Origin: an uncultured delta proteobacterium
GTDB lineage: Bacteria > Myxococcota_A > Polyangia > Polyangiales > Polyangiaceae
Direction: 5' to 3'
Assembly: GCA_903906315.1 (NCBI GenBank)
Contig: CAIVJW010000017.1
Coordinates: 1 to 64,000, forward strand
Length of the DNA stretch: 64,000 nt
Of this stretch, positions 55,101 to 62,581 are shown piece after piece (position 1 is the first letter of the stretch; each line of letters opens with the position of its first letter). The translations under genes were made by a program, and so were the position numbers. The notes under the pieces were generated by a model. It made no database searches, had not been told where the DNA came from, and was given only the letters and a program-made list of their open reading frames with translations.

Positions 55101-57051
55101 CCCGAGCCACGAGGAGGCGGGCGATCTGCTGATCGGGGCCTGCGAGCGGCTCGGCCTCGACGAGGCCCTCGCCGAGCTCCTCTCGCGGCGCCTGGACGCC
55201 GCCCGCGACCGCAAGGCAGGATCGGCCGTCGAGGCGCTGTCGCTGCGGCTCGCCGCGCTGTATGCGGCGACGCGACGCGACGACGCCCGCGAGGTGCTGC
55301 GCGGCGCGCTGTCCGAGGCCGGCGACAGCCGAGCGGTCATCGAGGCCCTGCTCGCCCTGCTCGAGGGCGACGACGACGCGCAGGAGCGGGCGGACCTGCT
55401 CGAGCGCCTGCTCGGGTTCGAGAGCGGTCCGGCCGCACGGGAGCGCGCGATCGCGCTCGCCGACGCGCGCGCGACGATCGGCGACGAGGGCGGCGTCGAG
55501 CGCGCGCTCGAGACCGCGTTCCGCGCACAGCCGGACGACGACTCGACCCGCGAGCGCCTGCGCCGCTGGTACGACGACCACGGCAAGCACGCGCAGCTCG
55601 CCGGGCTCGTCTCGCTCGAGGCCGCCGGCCTCCGCGACCCCGCCGCCGCCGCCGCGAAGCTGCGCGAAGCCGCCGCCATCCACCGCGACCGGCTCGGGGA
55701 CCCGCGCGCCGCCGCCCGCGAGCTGCGCGCCGCGCTCGATCGCACCCCGGGCGACCTCGCGATCATCGTCGATCACGCCCGCTGCCTCGCCGCGGCCGGC
55801 GATCACGCCGACGCCGTCACGGCGATCGGCGCGGCGCTCGAGGGCCGCACCCCGGGTTCGATCGAACGCGTCGATCTCCTGCGGCTCCGCGCCGAGCTGC
55901 GGTCGCTCGCCGGCGACGAGGCGCAGGCGCTCGCGGACCTGGAGCTCGGCTTCGGCGAGGCGCCCTCGCAGGTCGGCGCGGACCTCGCGGCGGCGCTCGA
56001 ACGCAAGCGCGCGGGCGCGGCCGAGGCCGGCGACGCCGCCACGGAGCGCGACGCGACGATGCGGCTCTGCGACGTCACGAACCAGCTCGGCGACCCGGGT
56101 CGCGCGCACCGCTTGCTCTCGGAATGGGCCCTGCGCGCGCCCGACGACGTGACCGCGCTCCGCACGCTCCAAGACCTCGCCATCGCCGGCGAGCGCTGGG
56201 AGGAAGCCTCATCGCTCGCGGACCGCCTCGTGCGGCTCGAGCAGGGCGAAGCGCGCGTCATCGCGGCGCTCCGCCTCGTCGACGCCGCGGAGCGCGTCGG
56301 GCAGCCCGACTCGGCCCGCACCGCGCTCGAGCTCGTGCTGCGCGAGGAGCCCGCCGACGCGCGCCTCCACGCGCCCCTCGAGGCCATCTACGAGCGCACC
56401 GGCGCGCACCGCGAGCTCGCCGAGCTCTGCCTCGCCCGCGCGGCGCTGCTCGAGGACCGGGACGCGCGCTTCGGCGAGCTCCGACGTGCCGGCCAGCTCT
56501 GGCTCCACGGCGTCCGCGAGCCGCTCCGCGCCGTCGAGGCGCTCACGGCCGCGCGCGAGCTGCACCCGGACGACCACGACGCCGTCGTCCTGCTCGCCGA
56601 CGCCTATCTGCAGGGCGGCCTGCTCCAGGAAGCGACGACCATGCTCGGCGACGCGGTCGCCGCGCACCGCGGCCGCCGCTCGCGCGAGGTCGCCGTGCTC
56701 CAGCAGCGCATGGCGCGCGTGGCCTACGCCACGGGCGACCGGACCATCGAGATCGCGTGGCTCAACGCGGCGCTCGACAGCGACAAGCAGAACGGCGAGG
56801 TCGCCTCCGAGCTGGCCGAGGCCGCCATCGCGACCGACAACCTCGAGGTCGCGCTGAAGGCGCTACGCGCGATCACCTCGATGCGGTCGGTCAGCACCAC
56901 CGAGCGCGCCGTGGCCCTCCTGCGGCAAGGCCAGATCGCCCACCGGCAGGGCGACGTGAGGCGGGCGATCCTGATGGCCAAGAAGGCCCAGAGCGAGGAC
57001 CCGGAGCTCGCAGAGGTCACGGCCTTCCTCGCCGAGATCGGTGGATCCTGA
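49174..57051 (+). CDS. Giant TPR-repeat protein
   Basis: This 2,625-residue protein is built almost wholly of TPR-like helical pairs (for example GRWQELAELLDAATAREVDPARRAHALHRLGDVCVDRL). There is no signal peptide or transmembrane helix. TPR solenoids bind proteins; a polypeptide this long probably scaffolds a large cytoplasmic complex. Ala, Arg, Leu, Asp and Glu make up most of it. AGGAAG lies 4-6 nt before ATG 49174, and TATGCT is 40 nt upstream. A 2,670-codon open frame on the opposite strand overlaps it; the sense frame is preferred because it is a coherent TPR protein. Confidence 0.88.
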   Translation: MSIDATDQASEGLAPSDPMSPALLAAGHAPDDDALWDEAERVAADLGRPDEIAALYRTVMARDLEPTLGVHLGERAVRFHGEWFEEPAPLAEVLGRVLAIDPTQTWAFDRLSMLLTVGERWAELLALYDRVLPFTTDPARLIVLLNEAAHAAKDFAGDADRAIRYLEALSARKPGDAQVASSLERLLEREQRHADLIRFWTGRLDHTTPDASQALRVRIATCQLEHLGDAAGALAAALPLLVDPAHDAPAAAILGTISSSAAAPEPTRREALDALCEHHASHGRPHEVARALEASLPVAPPEARPALHRRIADLFKKLGRREEATPHLAALVTIEPANDAARDELRDLATSTGKLDAFASAVAAAADACDDEARAGALRVEAARVYEEDLGAAPRAIALYTRVFRSTGADDAIALTVSRRLRALLDPATDGPDLLDVFERLAALEPDDDARRGALGLGAELADATGDPNRALGLWRRRLDADPADREALDAVVGLLERARRYEPLINALQSRAAAAIDDRERREDLTAIATIYADRLDAAPEAIEAWREVERAFGPDGETTDALDALLGRVGRWQELAELLDAATAREVDPARRAHALHRLGDVCVDRLDALARAAGCYEAALAIDPAHDGARAGLATLLDDEGCRAGAARVLAAAYAATDDWAGTLRLLPHRLATAADDAERTERLLEAARLHELRAEDLAGALDDVARAMPISPEDPSIEEELQRLAHATGAWAIASDAYRAAIPRATDPARLATLRHHHGMLLETRIGDLPAALEAYLAMAALAPGSLAAAQASVRVAASTGRWDVAAEATLDSARVRGRVEPALVDELEAAAEAASEWDAAAASLWAAIDAANEDRALEPEVAREIGMLVAAWHRDRRGDAAAAEQTLVATLARAGQSVRALSALADLQRRAPGRSLIDTLLALAAAGHEPLESMREAAEVALRAVDRTLAATILERLFAQASQRWVDEAHDAGRLEDHATFALDRLVELSIADHDHNRALLLLVEGARLPFSVATARAMVHRAAAIAADDLRDADRAIALYRGILSRAPDDAPAILRLGELFLAESRMDDLVALRRHQIALTLPTIDAPPIEEDASEFGAPDDRDRTPPAPADDAVERRLALRLDIAALLGRTGEIVGRVEALLENLAERPGHLASVEELDAVLGAAGRHGELCDRLTEQAATVEERGDRDEARVLWERVGALAEEQLVDPPRAIEARKRAVAIGETPASLDALARLHVGRGQHAAAVGWLERRAAKAEPAERAGIASQLARAHVASGRAERARACLEDALAVEPGARALRAELAALYRTSEAWEDLVRTLAGGAANTGDVEAKLAFLRNAADVELSKRKSPSAAIPLLEEATALAPSDRATRTQLADALRETGRLDAAHELLGKLVEEFGRRRPPERAELHFRLAQVARARHDLGEARTQLESATSMDVGHAGAYRALGDLYRDEAELERAERAYRALLLIVLRRAREPGEASGASEVLLELYRLAKRLDRADRAAEVLASAFEAAGESDAESRIFERALVAAGERELTLRALEARLARTEGGAAAARVLSEVGDVHEALGHAAEALDARLRALGHAPTAAELHDAARAAASRAGASERYAGALTAIAERARSEAEGDLACQLYVRLGEAIEADLGDKPRARDAYRSAEESGSATLPVFRALDRLAADLGDRDGQIHALRQIVLAGGDEGDPARQTDDLYRLARMELASQGTFDQGIDTLVWALDHEARNEDAATLLEGAARLRPEPAVIALYERVARAADDRPRLLDAIELGSRLEGATVDALREASDLATELGDPARAEAALLRAVEVAEKEGNEAGAAWALGALADAHERAGELSRAVEFLRRAADHADPDDATRLRVRVAELAAGPLGDLALAIETYERLHDREPGDKAFWEPLLAAHRRRGDAEALEARLATVIDGVFEAEDRVRLRLERAKLLLARGDRDEDAMAVLREVLDEDPSHEEAGDLLIGACERLGLDEALAELLSRRLDAARDRKAGSAVEALSLRLAALYAATRRDDAREVLRGALSEAGDSRAVIEALLALLEGDDDAQERADLLERLLGFESGPAARERAIALADARATIGDEGGVERALETAFRAQPDDDSTRERLRRWYDDHGKHAQLAGLVSLEAAGLRDPAAAAAKLREAAAIHRDRLGDPRAAARELRAALDRTPGDLAIIVDHARCLAAAGDHADAVTAIGAALEGRTPGSIERVDLLRLRAELRSLAGDEAQALADLELGFGEAPSQVGADLAAALERKRAGAAEAGDAATERDATMRLCDVTNQLGDPGRAHRLLSEWALRAPDDVTALRTLQDLAIAGERWEEASSLADRLVRLEQGEARVIAALRLVDAAERVGQPDSARTALELVLREEPADARLHAPLEAIYERTGAHRELAELCLARAALLEDRDARFGELRRAGQLWLHGVREPLRAVEALTAARELHPDDHDAVVLLADAYLQGGLLQEATTMLGDAVAAHRGRRSREVAVLQQRMARVAYATGDRTIEIAWLNAALDSDKQNGEVASELAEAAIATDNLEVALKALRAITSMRSVSTTERAVALLRQGQIAHRQGDVRRAILMAKKAQSEDPELAEVTAFLAEIGGS

Positions 57052-57198
57052 CGCCCTCCGCGGCGCCTCGCGCGGACCGCTCCGCGCTCGCCGTGGTATA
57101 GCGATCCGCGCCGCCGGGGCGTTCCCGCGGCGCTCGCGCGAGCCCGCCGCGGACCGGCCCCGCCGGGCGCGTTCCCCTCGCGACCCAGGAGAGACGCC

Positions 57199-58284
57199 AT
57201 GCCCCGTGCCTACAACTTCAATGCCGGCCCCGCCGGCCTCCCCCTCCCCGCGCTCGAGCGCGCGCAGCGCGAGATGCTCGACTTCGAGGGCACCGGAATG
57301 AGCATCCTCGAGCACAGCCACCGCGGGAAGGCCTACGAGGGTGTGCACGACGAGGCCATCTCGCTGCTGCGCGAGCTGCTCGCGATCCCCGACGACTACT
57401 ACGTCCTGTTCCTCCAGGGCGGCGCGAGCCAGCAGTTTGCCCAGGTGCCGATGAACCTGCTGCCGGCGGGCAAGAGCGCCGACTACCTCCTCACGGGCGG
57501 CTGGTCCGAGAAGGCCTACGAGGAGGCCGGCCGCGTGGGCACCGTGCGCGTCGCGGCGACGACGGCCAAGGGCAAGGCCTACACGCGCATCCCGAAGCAG
57601 GCCGAGATCTCGCTCGACCCCGCCGCGGCGTACGTGCACATGACGTCGAACAACACCCTCTTCGGCACCCAGTGGCACTGGCTACCGGAAGCGGGATCCG
57701 TGCCGCTCGTCGCGGACATGTCGTCGGACTTCCTGTGGAGGAAGCACGACGTCAGCAAGTACGCGCTCATCTACGCCGGCGCGCAGAAGAACATCGGGCC
57801 GAGCGGCGTGACGGTCGTGGTCGCGCGAAAGGACCTGGTCGACGGCGGGCGGAAGGACATCCCGATGATCTTCCGCTACTCGACGCACGCGTCGCAGAAC
57901 TCGCTCTATCACACGCCCCCGACGTTCGGGATCTACCTGGTGCGCAACGTGCTCGCGTACACGAAGGAGATCGGCGGCCTCGACGAGGTCGAGCGGCGCA
58001 ACCGCGAGAAGGGGGCGCTGCTCTACGGCGCCATCGACGCGAACCCGGACTTCTTCCGCGCGCCCGTCGACAAGGACAGCCGCTCGTACATGAACGTCGT
58101 CTTCCGGCTGCCGACCGAGGAGCTCGAGAAGCGCTTCGTGGCCGAGGCGGCGAAGCTTCACATGGTCGGCCTCGCGGGCCACCGATCCACGGGCGGGGTC
58201 CGGGCCTCGACGTACAACGCGGTGTCGATCGAGGCCGTGCGCGCGCTCGTCGACTTCATGAACGACTTCGCCCGGCGCGCCTGA
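57199..58284 (+). CDS. Phosphoserine aminotransferase SerC
   Basis: This 361-residue class-V PLP aminotransferase makes phosphoserine from 3-phosphohydroxypyruvate. It has [10 protein letters not shown] at the N-terminus, [31 protein letters not shown] and the PLP-lysine motif [13 protein letters not shown]-terminal [15 protein letters not shown] is typical. AGGAGA is an excellent ribosome-binding site before the ATG. TATAGC at 57097 is a possible -10, leaving a leader of about 95 nt. Confidence 0.97.
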   Translation: MPRAYNFNAGPAGLPLPALERAQREMLDFEGTGMSILEHSHRGKAYEGVHDEAISLLRELLAIPDDYYVLFLQGGASQQFAQVPMNLLPAGKSADYLLTGGWSEKAYEEAGRVGTVRVAATTAKGKAYTRIPKQAEISLDPAAAYVHMTSNNTLFGTQWHWLPEAGSVPLVADMSSDFLWRKHDVSKYALIYAGAQKNIGPSGVTVVVARKDLVDGGRKDIPMIFRYSTHASQNSLYHTPPTFGIYLVRNVLAYTKEIGGLDEVERRNREKGALLYGAIDANPDFFRAPVDKDSRSYMNVVFRLPTEELEKRFVAEAAKLHMVGLAGHRSTGGVRASTYNAVSIEAVRALVDFMNDFARRA

Positions 58285-58351
58285 GGCGGTCCCCGCCGCG
58301 GCGGGAGCGCCGCGGACGCTCGATCGCGGCGCAGACGAACCGGTCGGTCCG

Positions 58352-58369
58352 CGGGCTCTCGTGAGCCCG
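58352..58369. terminator. Hairpin between convergent serC and zinc-ribbon genes
   Basis: CGGGCTC pairs with GAGCCCG around a TCGT loop, a perfect 7-bp stem in the 185-bp gap between converging genes. It could serve both directions; there is no U-tract. Confidence 0.45.
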
Positions 58370-58469
58370 TCGGCCGCTCGGCGGCGACGCCGGCGTGGGC
58401 GGTCTGCGCCGCCTCCCGCGATCGCGATCTCGCGGCGAGGCCGGAGCGTCGCGGTCGCAACGATCTCGA

Positions 58470-59222
58470 TCAGCTGTCGTCGGACGAAGAGCCCGAGTCG
58501 CCCATGAGCTCGTCGAGGATGCCCCCGCCGCCCGAGTCGTTGCTCGACGAGGAGGACGAGTCCGACGAGCCGCCGAAGAGCTCGCTCAGGATGCCGCCGC
58601 CGCTGCCGCCGGGCTGATCGTTCGCCTGCCCGGAGTCGGTCGAGCCGTAGTCCGAGCTGGCGCCTCCGCCGCTCGACGACGAGTCGAAGAGCTGATCCAT
58701 GATGCCGCCGCCCTGGTTCTGGCCGTAGCTCTCGCCGCCGCGGCCCCGGTAGCCGTCGTCGGATCGCTGGTGATCGTGGCCGTGCGCGTACCCGTCGCCG
58801 TTGCGCTGGAAGCCGCCGCTGCTGCCCCACGATCCGCCCACGGCCGCGCCCGCGGCCGCGCCGAGGAACGTGGCCGCGACCGATCCGACCTGACCGACGA
58901 CCTGCATGGTCTGCTGCCTCGAGGCCTGCTCCTGCCGCTGGCGCAGCCGATCGGGCGCGCCGGCGAAGACCTCGCTGCACTTCAGGCACGCGGGCGCGTT
59001 GTGCGGCGAGAGCGCGCGACAGAAGACGCACGCGACGACGATCCACGCCTGGCAGGCGACGCACTTCTGCGTGCCCCATTCGCTCAGCGTCGCGCACCGC
59101 GGGCACGGCACGGCGGGCCGGTCCGGGTCGGTCTCGAAGATCGCCTTGCAGTACTTGCAGGCCGCGAAGCCGGGAACGCGGGGGGCTCCGCAGCGCGCAC
59201 AGGGTTCTCCGCCTTGCGTCAT
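58470..59222 (-). CDS. Multi-zinc-ribbon protein with GGGI repeats
   Basis: This 250-residue protein has six CxxC pairs at 8/11, 22/25, 40/43, 54/57, 65/68 and 79/82, which make three zinc ribbons. A short hydrophobic Gly/Ala segment (VATFLGAAAGAAVGGSWG) resembling a glycine zipper follows. The Gly/Ser/Asp tail carries three copies of a motif: GGGIMDQLF (171-179), GGGILSELF (208-216) and GGGILDELM (232-240). The last may be peptide ligands for a partner. TACCAT sits 6 nt before ATG 59222. Its function is unknown. Confidence 0.8.
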   Translation of the reverse strand: MTQGGEPCARCGAPRVPGFAACKYCKAIFETDPDRPAVPCPRCATLSEWGTQKCVACQAWIVVACVFCRALSPHNAPACLKCSEVFAGAPDRLRQRQEQASRQQTMQVVGQVGSVAATFLGAAAGAAVGGSWGSSGGFQRNGDGYAHGHDHQRSDDGYRGRGGESYGQNQGGGIMDQLFDSSSSGGGASSDYGSTDSGQANDQPGGSGGGILSELFGGSSDSSSSSSNDSGGGGILDELMGDSGSSSDDS

Positions 59223-59228
59223 GCCCCG

Positions 59229-59234
59229 ATGGTA
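59229..59234 (-). promoter_or_regulatory. -10-like TACCAT, 6 nt before the zinc-ribbon start
   Basis: TACCAT (59234-59229 on the minus strand), then 6 nt, then ATG 59222. It fits the TANNNT-N6 pattern of the window. Confidence 0.4.
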
Positions 59235-59307
59235 CCGCGGAACGGCGGCGGGGCGAGCGATCCGCGAGGCCGGGCGCCCCGCGGAGCCCGCCCGGCGGTC
59301 GGTGGAA

Positions 59308-60645
59308 TCACCCGAGCGCCCGGGAGAACGCCTCGATCGACCGCGCCACGTCGGTCACCCCGGCCAGCTCGCGGCACGAGTGCATGCTGAGCATGGGCGC
59401 GCCGACGTCGACGGTGGGGATGCCGAGCTGCGCCGCGGTGATGGGGCCGATGGTGCTGCCGCACGGGAGGTCCGTGCGCACGACGAAGCGCTGCGGGCGG
59501 AAGCCGGCGTCCTGGCAGATGGCCTCGAAGCGCGCCGCCGTCTCGCCATCGGTCGCGTAAGACTGGTTCGCGTTCGACTTGATGACGAGGCCGCCGTTCA
59601 GCTGCGGCGCGTGCTGCGGCTCGTGCCGGTCGGCGTAGTTGGGGTGGATGGCGTGCGCCATGTCGGCCGAGACGAGGAGCGATCGCGCCATCGCCCGCGG
59701 CAGCGCCTGCGCCTGCCGGTCCGCGTGGCCGTCGACGATGCGGCCGAGGACGTCGCGCAGCACCGACCCGGCCGCCCCGGCGGCGCTGCGGCTGCCGACC
59801 TCCTCGTGATCGTAGAGGACGACCACGCGCGTCTCGGGGCCGGGCGAGGTGCGCGCCAGCAGGGCGGTGGTCGCGGCGTGGCAGCTCGCGAGGTTGTCGA
59901 GCCGGGACGCGAACACGAGCTCGTCTTCGAGCCCGCCGATCGTGGCCTTCTGCACGTCGTAGAGGCAGAGATCGAAGCCCAGGATCGCGTCCTCCTCGAC
60001 GTCGATCGCGCGCGCGAGGACGCCGCGCAGGACGGGCTCCTTGCCGAGGCCGACGACGGGCGCCAGGTGACGCTGCTCGTTCAGGACGAGGCCGTCCTTG
60101 TTGACGCCGCGGTTCAGGTGGATGGCGACGTTCGGCACGCGCGCGACGGCGCGGCCGAGGTCGACGAGGCGGGCCTTCACGCCGCCGCCTGCGCGCAGGA
60201 ACACGCGGCCGGCGAGGGAGAGGTCGCGGTCGAGCCAGGTGGAGAGCAGGACACCGCCGTAGACCTCGACGCCGAGCTGCTGCCAGCCGCTCTTCGAGAC
60301 GTCCGCGTTGGGCTTCACGCGCAGGTTGGGCGAGTCGGTGTGCGCGCCGATCACGCGGAAGCCGCCCGTCGCGGGGGACTCCGCGCCGACGACGAACGCG
60401 ACGATCGTGCCGCCTCCGCGCCGCACGAAGCGGCGGTCCCCCGGCTCGATCCGGAAGGCGTCGCGCTCGTCCTGCTCGGTGAAGCCCGCGGCGGCGAGGC
60501 GCGCCGCGACCTCGGCGACCGCGTGGTACGGCGTCGGCGATCGGTCGATGAAGGCGCACAGGTCGCGGGCGGCGGCGAGGCTCGCCGCGCGGTCGGCGGC
60601 AGGCTCGCGGAGGTCGGTCGTCGGGAGGGCGTCGTCGGTGGCCAT
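59308..60645 (-). CDS. M18 family aminopeptidase (aspartyl aminopeptidase type)
   Basis: This 445-residue metallopeptidase belongs to M18. Metal-binding and catalytic regions are visible: IGAHTDSPNLRVKP, the acidic pair in LYDHEEVGSRSAAGA, ADMAHAIHPNY and a final His in SMHSCREL. The protein begins with the family's FIDRSPTPYHAV motif. It removes N-terminal acidic or neutral residues and acts in the cytoplasm. TATAGT lies 8 nt before ATG 60645. It diverges from the GNAT gene across an 82-bp region containing palindromes. Confidence 0.93.
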   Translation of the reverse strand: MATDDALPTTDLREPAADRAASLAAARDLCAFIDRSPTPYHAVAEVAARLAAAGFTEQDERDAFRIEPGDRRFVRRGGGTIVAFVVGAESPATGGFRVIGAHTDSPNLRVKPNADVSKSGWQQLGVEVYGGVLLSTWLDRDLSLAGRVFLRAGGGVKARLVDLGRAVARVPNVAIHLNRGVNKDGLVLNEQRHLAPVVGLGKEPVLRGVLARAIDVEEDAILGFDLCLYDVQKATIGGLEDELVFASRLDNLASCHAATTALLARTSPGPETRVVVLYDHEEVGSRSAAGAAGSVLRDVLGRIVDGHADRQAQALPRAMARSLLVSADMAHAIHPNYADRHEPQHAPQLNGGLVIKSNANQSYATDGETAARFEAICQDAGFRPQRFVVRTDLPCGSTIGPITAAQLGIPTVDVGAPMLSMHSCRELAGVTDVARSIEAFSRALG

Positions 60646-60653
60646 CGCCCGCG

Positions 60654-60718
60654 ACTATAGCCCGATCGGGCCTCGACCGGGCCCGACCGCGGGCGCGCCG
60701 GCGCGCATCGGCTACGCT
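60654..60718. promoter_or_regulatory. Divergent promoter region with 12-bp palindrome
   Basis: TATAGT (60659-60654, minus) faces the M18 gene and TACGCT (60713-60718, plus) faces the GNAT gene, which starts 9 nt later. Just upstream of the minus -10, GCCCGATCGGGC (60660-60671) is a perfect 12-bp palindrome, and CGGGCCCG (60678-60685) is a second. A shared regulator is possible. Confidence 0.4.
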
Positions 60719-60727
60719 CCCGCGATC

Positions 60728-61870
60728 GTGATCGAGGTCCGTGCGCACGCGAGCCTCTCGGCGATCGCCGAGGCCGAATGGGACGCTCTCGACGGCGCGT
60801 CGGCGCCCTTCCTGCGCTGGCGCTGGCTCGACGCGCTCGAGCGGACGGGCTGCGTCGGCGGCGCCACCGGCTGGCACCCGCACCACCTGACCTTCCACGA
60901 GGGCGGCCGGCTGGTCGCGGCCGCGCCGGCGTACCTCAAGGAGAACAGCGAGGGCGAGTTCGTCTTCGACCACGCCTGGGCCGCGGCGGCCGAGCGGATG
61001 GGCAAGGCCTACTACCCGAAGCTCGTCCTCGCCTCGCCCTTCACGCCCGCGACCGCGCACAAGCTGCTCGTCGCCCGCGCCGCGGACCGGCCGCGCCTCC
61101 TGCCCGTGCTCGCCGAGGCGATCGCGAAGATCGTCGCCGCCGAGCAGCTCTCCTCCGCGCACGTCCTCTTCCCGCCCGAGGCCGAGGCCGTGGCGCTCGC
61201 GGAGGCCGGGATGGCCCACCGCCTCGGGCTCCAGTTCCAGTGGCGCAACGACGGGTACGCGACCTACGACGACTTCCTCGGCCGCTTCGGATCGAAGCGC
61301 CGCCATCAGCTGCGGCGCGAGCGGCGCGCGATCGAGGATCAGGGCGTGCGCATCGAGACGCTCCGCGGCGACGCGATCGGGCCCGACGTCCTCGAGGCGA
61401 TGTACGGCTTCTACACGAGCACCGTCGACAAGTTCGCCTGGGGGCGCCGCTACCTCCGGCGCGAGCTCTTCGAGGAGCTCGGCGGCCGGCTGCGCGACGA
61501 CGTCGAGATCGTCGTCGCGCGTCGGTCCGCGGGCGGCGCGCCGATCGCGGGCGCGCTCAACCTCGCGGGGGACGGCGTGATCTACGGGCGCTACTGGGGC
61601 GCGCGCGAGGACCTGCCGTTCCTGCACTTCAACGTCTGCTACTACCACCCGATCGAGGAGTGCATCGCGCGGGGCGTGGGCGCGTTCGAGCCGGGCGCGG
61701 GCGGCGAGCACAAGCTCGCGCGCGGCTTCTCGCCGACGGTCACGCACAGCGCGCACCTCGTCACCGACCGCCGACTCGACGCCGCGGTGCGCGAGTTCCT
61801 CGGGCGCGAGCGCGAGGCGATCCGCGCGGCCGCGAGCGACCCCGGGGTAGCCTTCCGCGGCGGGCGCTGA
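60728..61870 (+). CDS. GNAT/FemAB-like (PF04339) acyltransferase
   Basis: This 380-residue protein is of the DUF482/FemAB-like GNAT family: FLRWRWLDALERTG, PAYLKENSEGEFVFDHAWA and YYPKLVLASPFTPATAHKLL in the first half, FGSKRRHQLRRERRAI and HFNVCYYHPIEECIARGVGAFEPGAGGEHK in the second, all typical of the family. It may transfer an acyl or aminoacyl group; substrate unknown. GTG 60728 lies 9 nt after TACGCT. Confidence 0.88.
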   Translation: MIEVRAHASLSAIAEAEWDALDGASAPFLRWRWLDALERTGCVGGATGWHPHHLTFHEGGRLVAAAPAYLKENSEGEFVFDHAWAAAAERMGKAYYPKLVLASPFTPATAHKLLVARAADRPRLLPVLAEAIAKIVAAEQLSSAHVLFPPEAEAVALAEAGMAHRLGLQFQWRNDGYATYDDFLGRFGSKRRHQLRRERRAIEDQGVRIETLRGDAIGPDVLEAMYGFYTSTVDKFAWGRRYLRRELFEELGGRLRDDVEIVVARRSAGGAPIAGALNLAGDGVIYGRYWGAREDLPFLHFNVCYYHPIEECIARGVGAFEPGAGGEHKLARGFSPTVTHSAHLVTDRRLDAAVREFLGREREAIRAAASDPGVAFRGGR

Positions 61871-62062
61871 AGCTGCGACGCGCGCCCGCGCGCCGCACGG
61901 CGGGGTCGTCGATCCCGGTACGCGCCCACGGGCGCCGCGCGGTGCGGACCGAGGAGGGCGCCGAGGACGCCAGAAGAACGGGGCCCTGCGGGGCCGGAGG
62001 CCGGCCGGCGGATGCGCCCTGCGTGGGCGCCCAAGCTTGCGGCACGACACCCCCAATCTTCC

Positions 62063-62116
62063 CTTGGCGCTCTTGGCGCTCTTGGCGCTCTTGGCGCTCT
62101 TGGCGTCCTTGGCGCT
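62063..62116. repeat. 9-bp minisatellite, six copies
   Basis: Six tandem 9-mers CTTGGCGCT (62063-62116), with one altered copy (CTTGGCGTC, the fifth). On the minus strand it would read AGCGCCAAG (Ser-Ala-Lys). The tract is noncoding here and is likely prone to copy-number change. Confidence 0.85.
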
Positions 62117-62208
62117 CCTCTCGATCCCTGTCCGTCCGCTCCACGGCTCTGCGAGCCAGCCAGTGGACGGCGATCGAACCGAGGGCCGTGAACGCGCACC
62201 GAGGAAGA

Positions 62209-62336
62209 GAGCTGCCACGCGAACGGAAAGGTGAGCAGCCACTGGCGCAGAGCGACCTCGGGCAGGACGTGGTCGATGAGATTCGCGGACGTGGCGCACA
62301 TACGGCGGCCCTTGCATGAGGGGCAGAATCCGGTGT
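62209..62336 (-). pseudogene. IS91-type transposase fragment
   Basis: About 42 codons on the minus strand (TGFCPSCKGRRMCATSANL and IDHVLPEVALRQWLLTFPF) match the zinc-finger region shared by IS91-like transposases (usual form GFCPSCGGRRM...DHVLP...RQWVLS.P). Upstream and downstream sequence in the same frame does not continue the family, so this is a scrap of a once larger element. Confidence 0.65.
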
Positions 62337-62581
62337 CAACGGGCCACCCGCCGGGCGGGTAGGCCGTGCAAACGCGACCCGGTCGGGTAGCCACCCCGTC
62401 GAGCCCGCCGGACCTCCCCGGCCGGGCCGTCAGCAGACACAAGATCTCTTCCGCGAGGTCACGTCCAGCCTCCTCGGCGCGAGGCCCAAGACCGCGCGAT
62501 CCTGCAGGAAATCGGTCCAGAGAGCAAGGCTGGAGCGTCGATGACTCGCAACGTAGAAGGTGGTAGAATCGCGCGACACGC

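Larger units (their letters stand above)
61871..62581. other. 711-bp gene-poor patch
   Basis: No intact gene was recognised. It holds a GGGCCC-rich hairpin area (about 61980-62030, including GCGCCC-TGCGT-GGGCGC), the 9-bp minisatellite (62063-62116), an IS91-type transposase fragment (62209-62336, minus) and a TAGAAT -10-like element (62564-62569), 12 nt before the next ATG. It looks like an old insertion site. Confidence 0.6.

Noticed and set aside
48160-56172. 2,670-codon open frame on the minus strand
   Set aside because: It is antisense to the TPR gene. The sense frame gives coherent TPR repeats; the antisense is Arg/Glu/Gly-rich with no known domain.
57097-57102. TATAGC as serC promoter
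   Set aside because: No -35 was seen 16-18 nt upstream; mentioned only in the gene entry.
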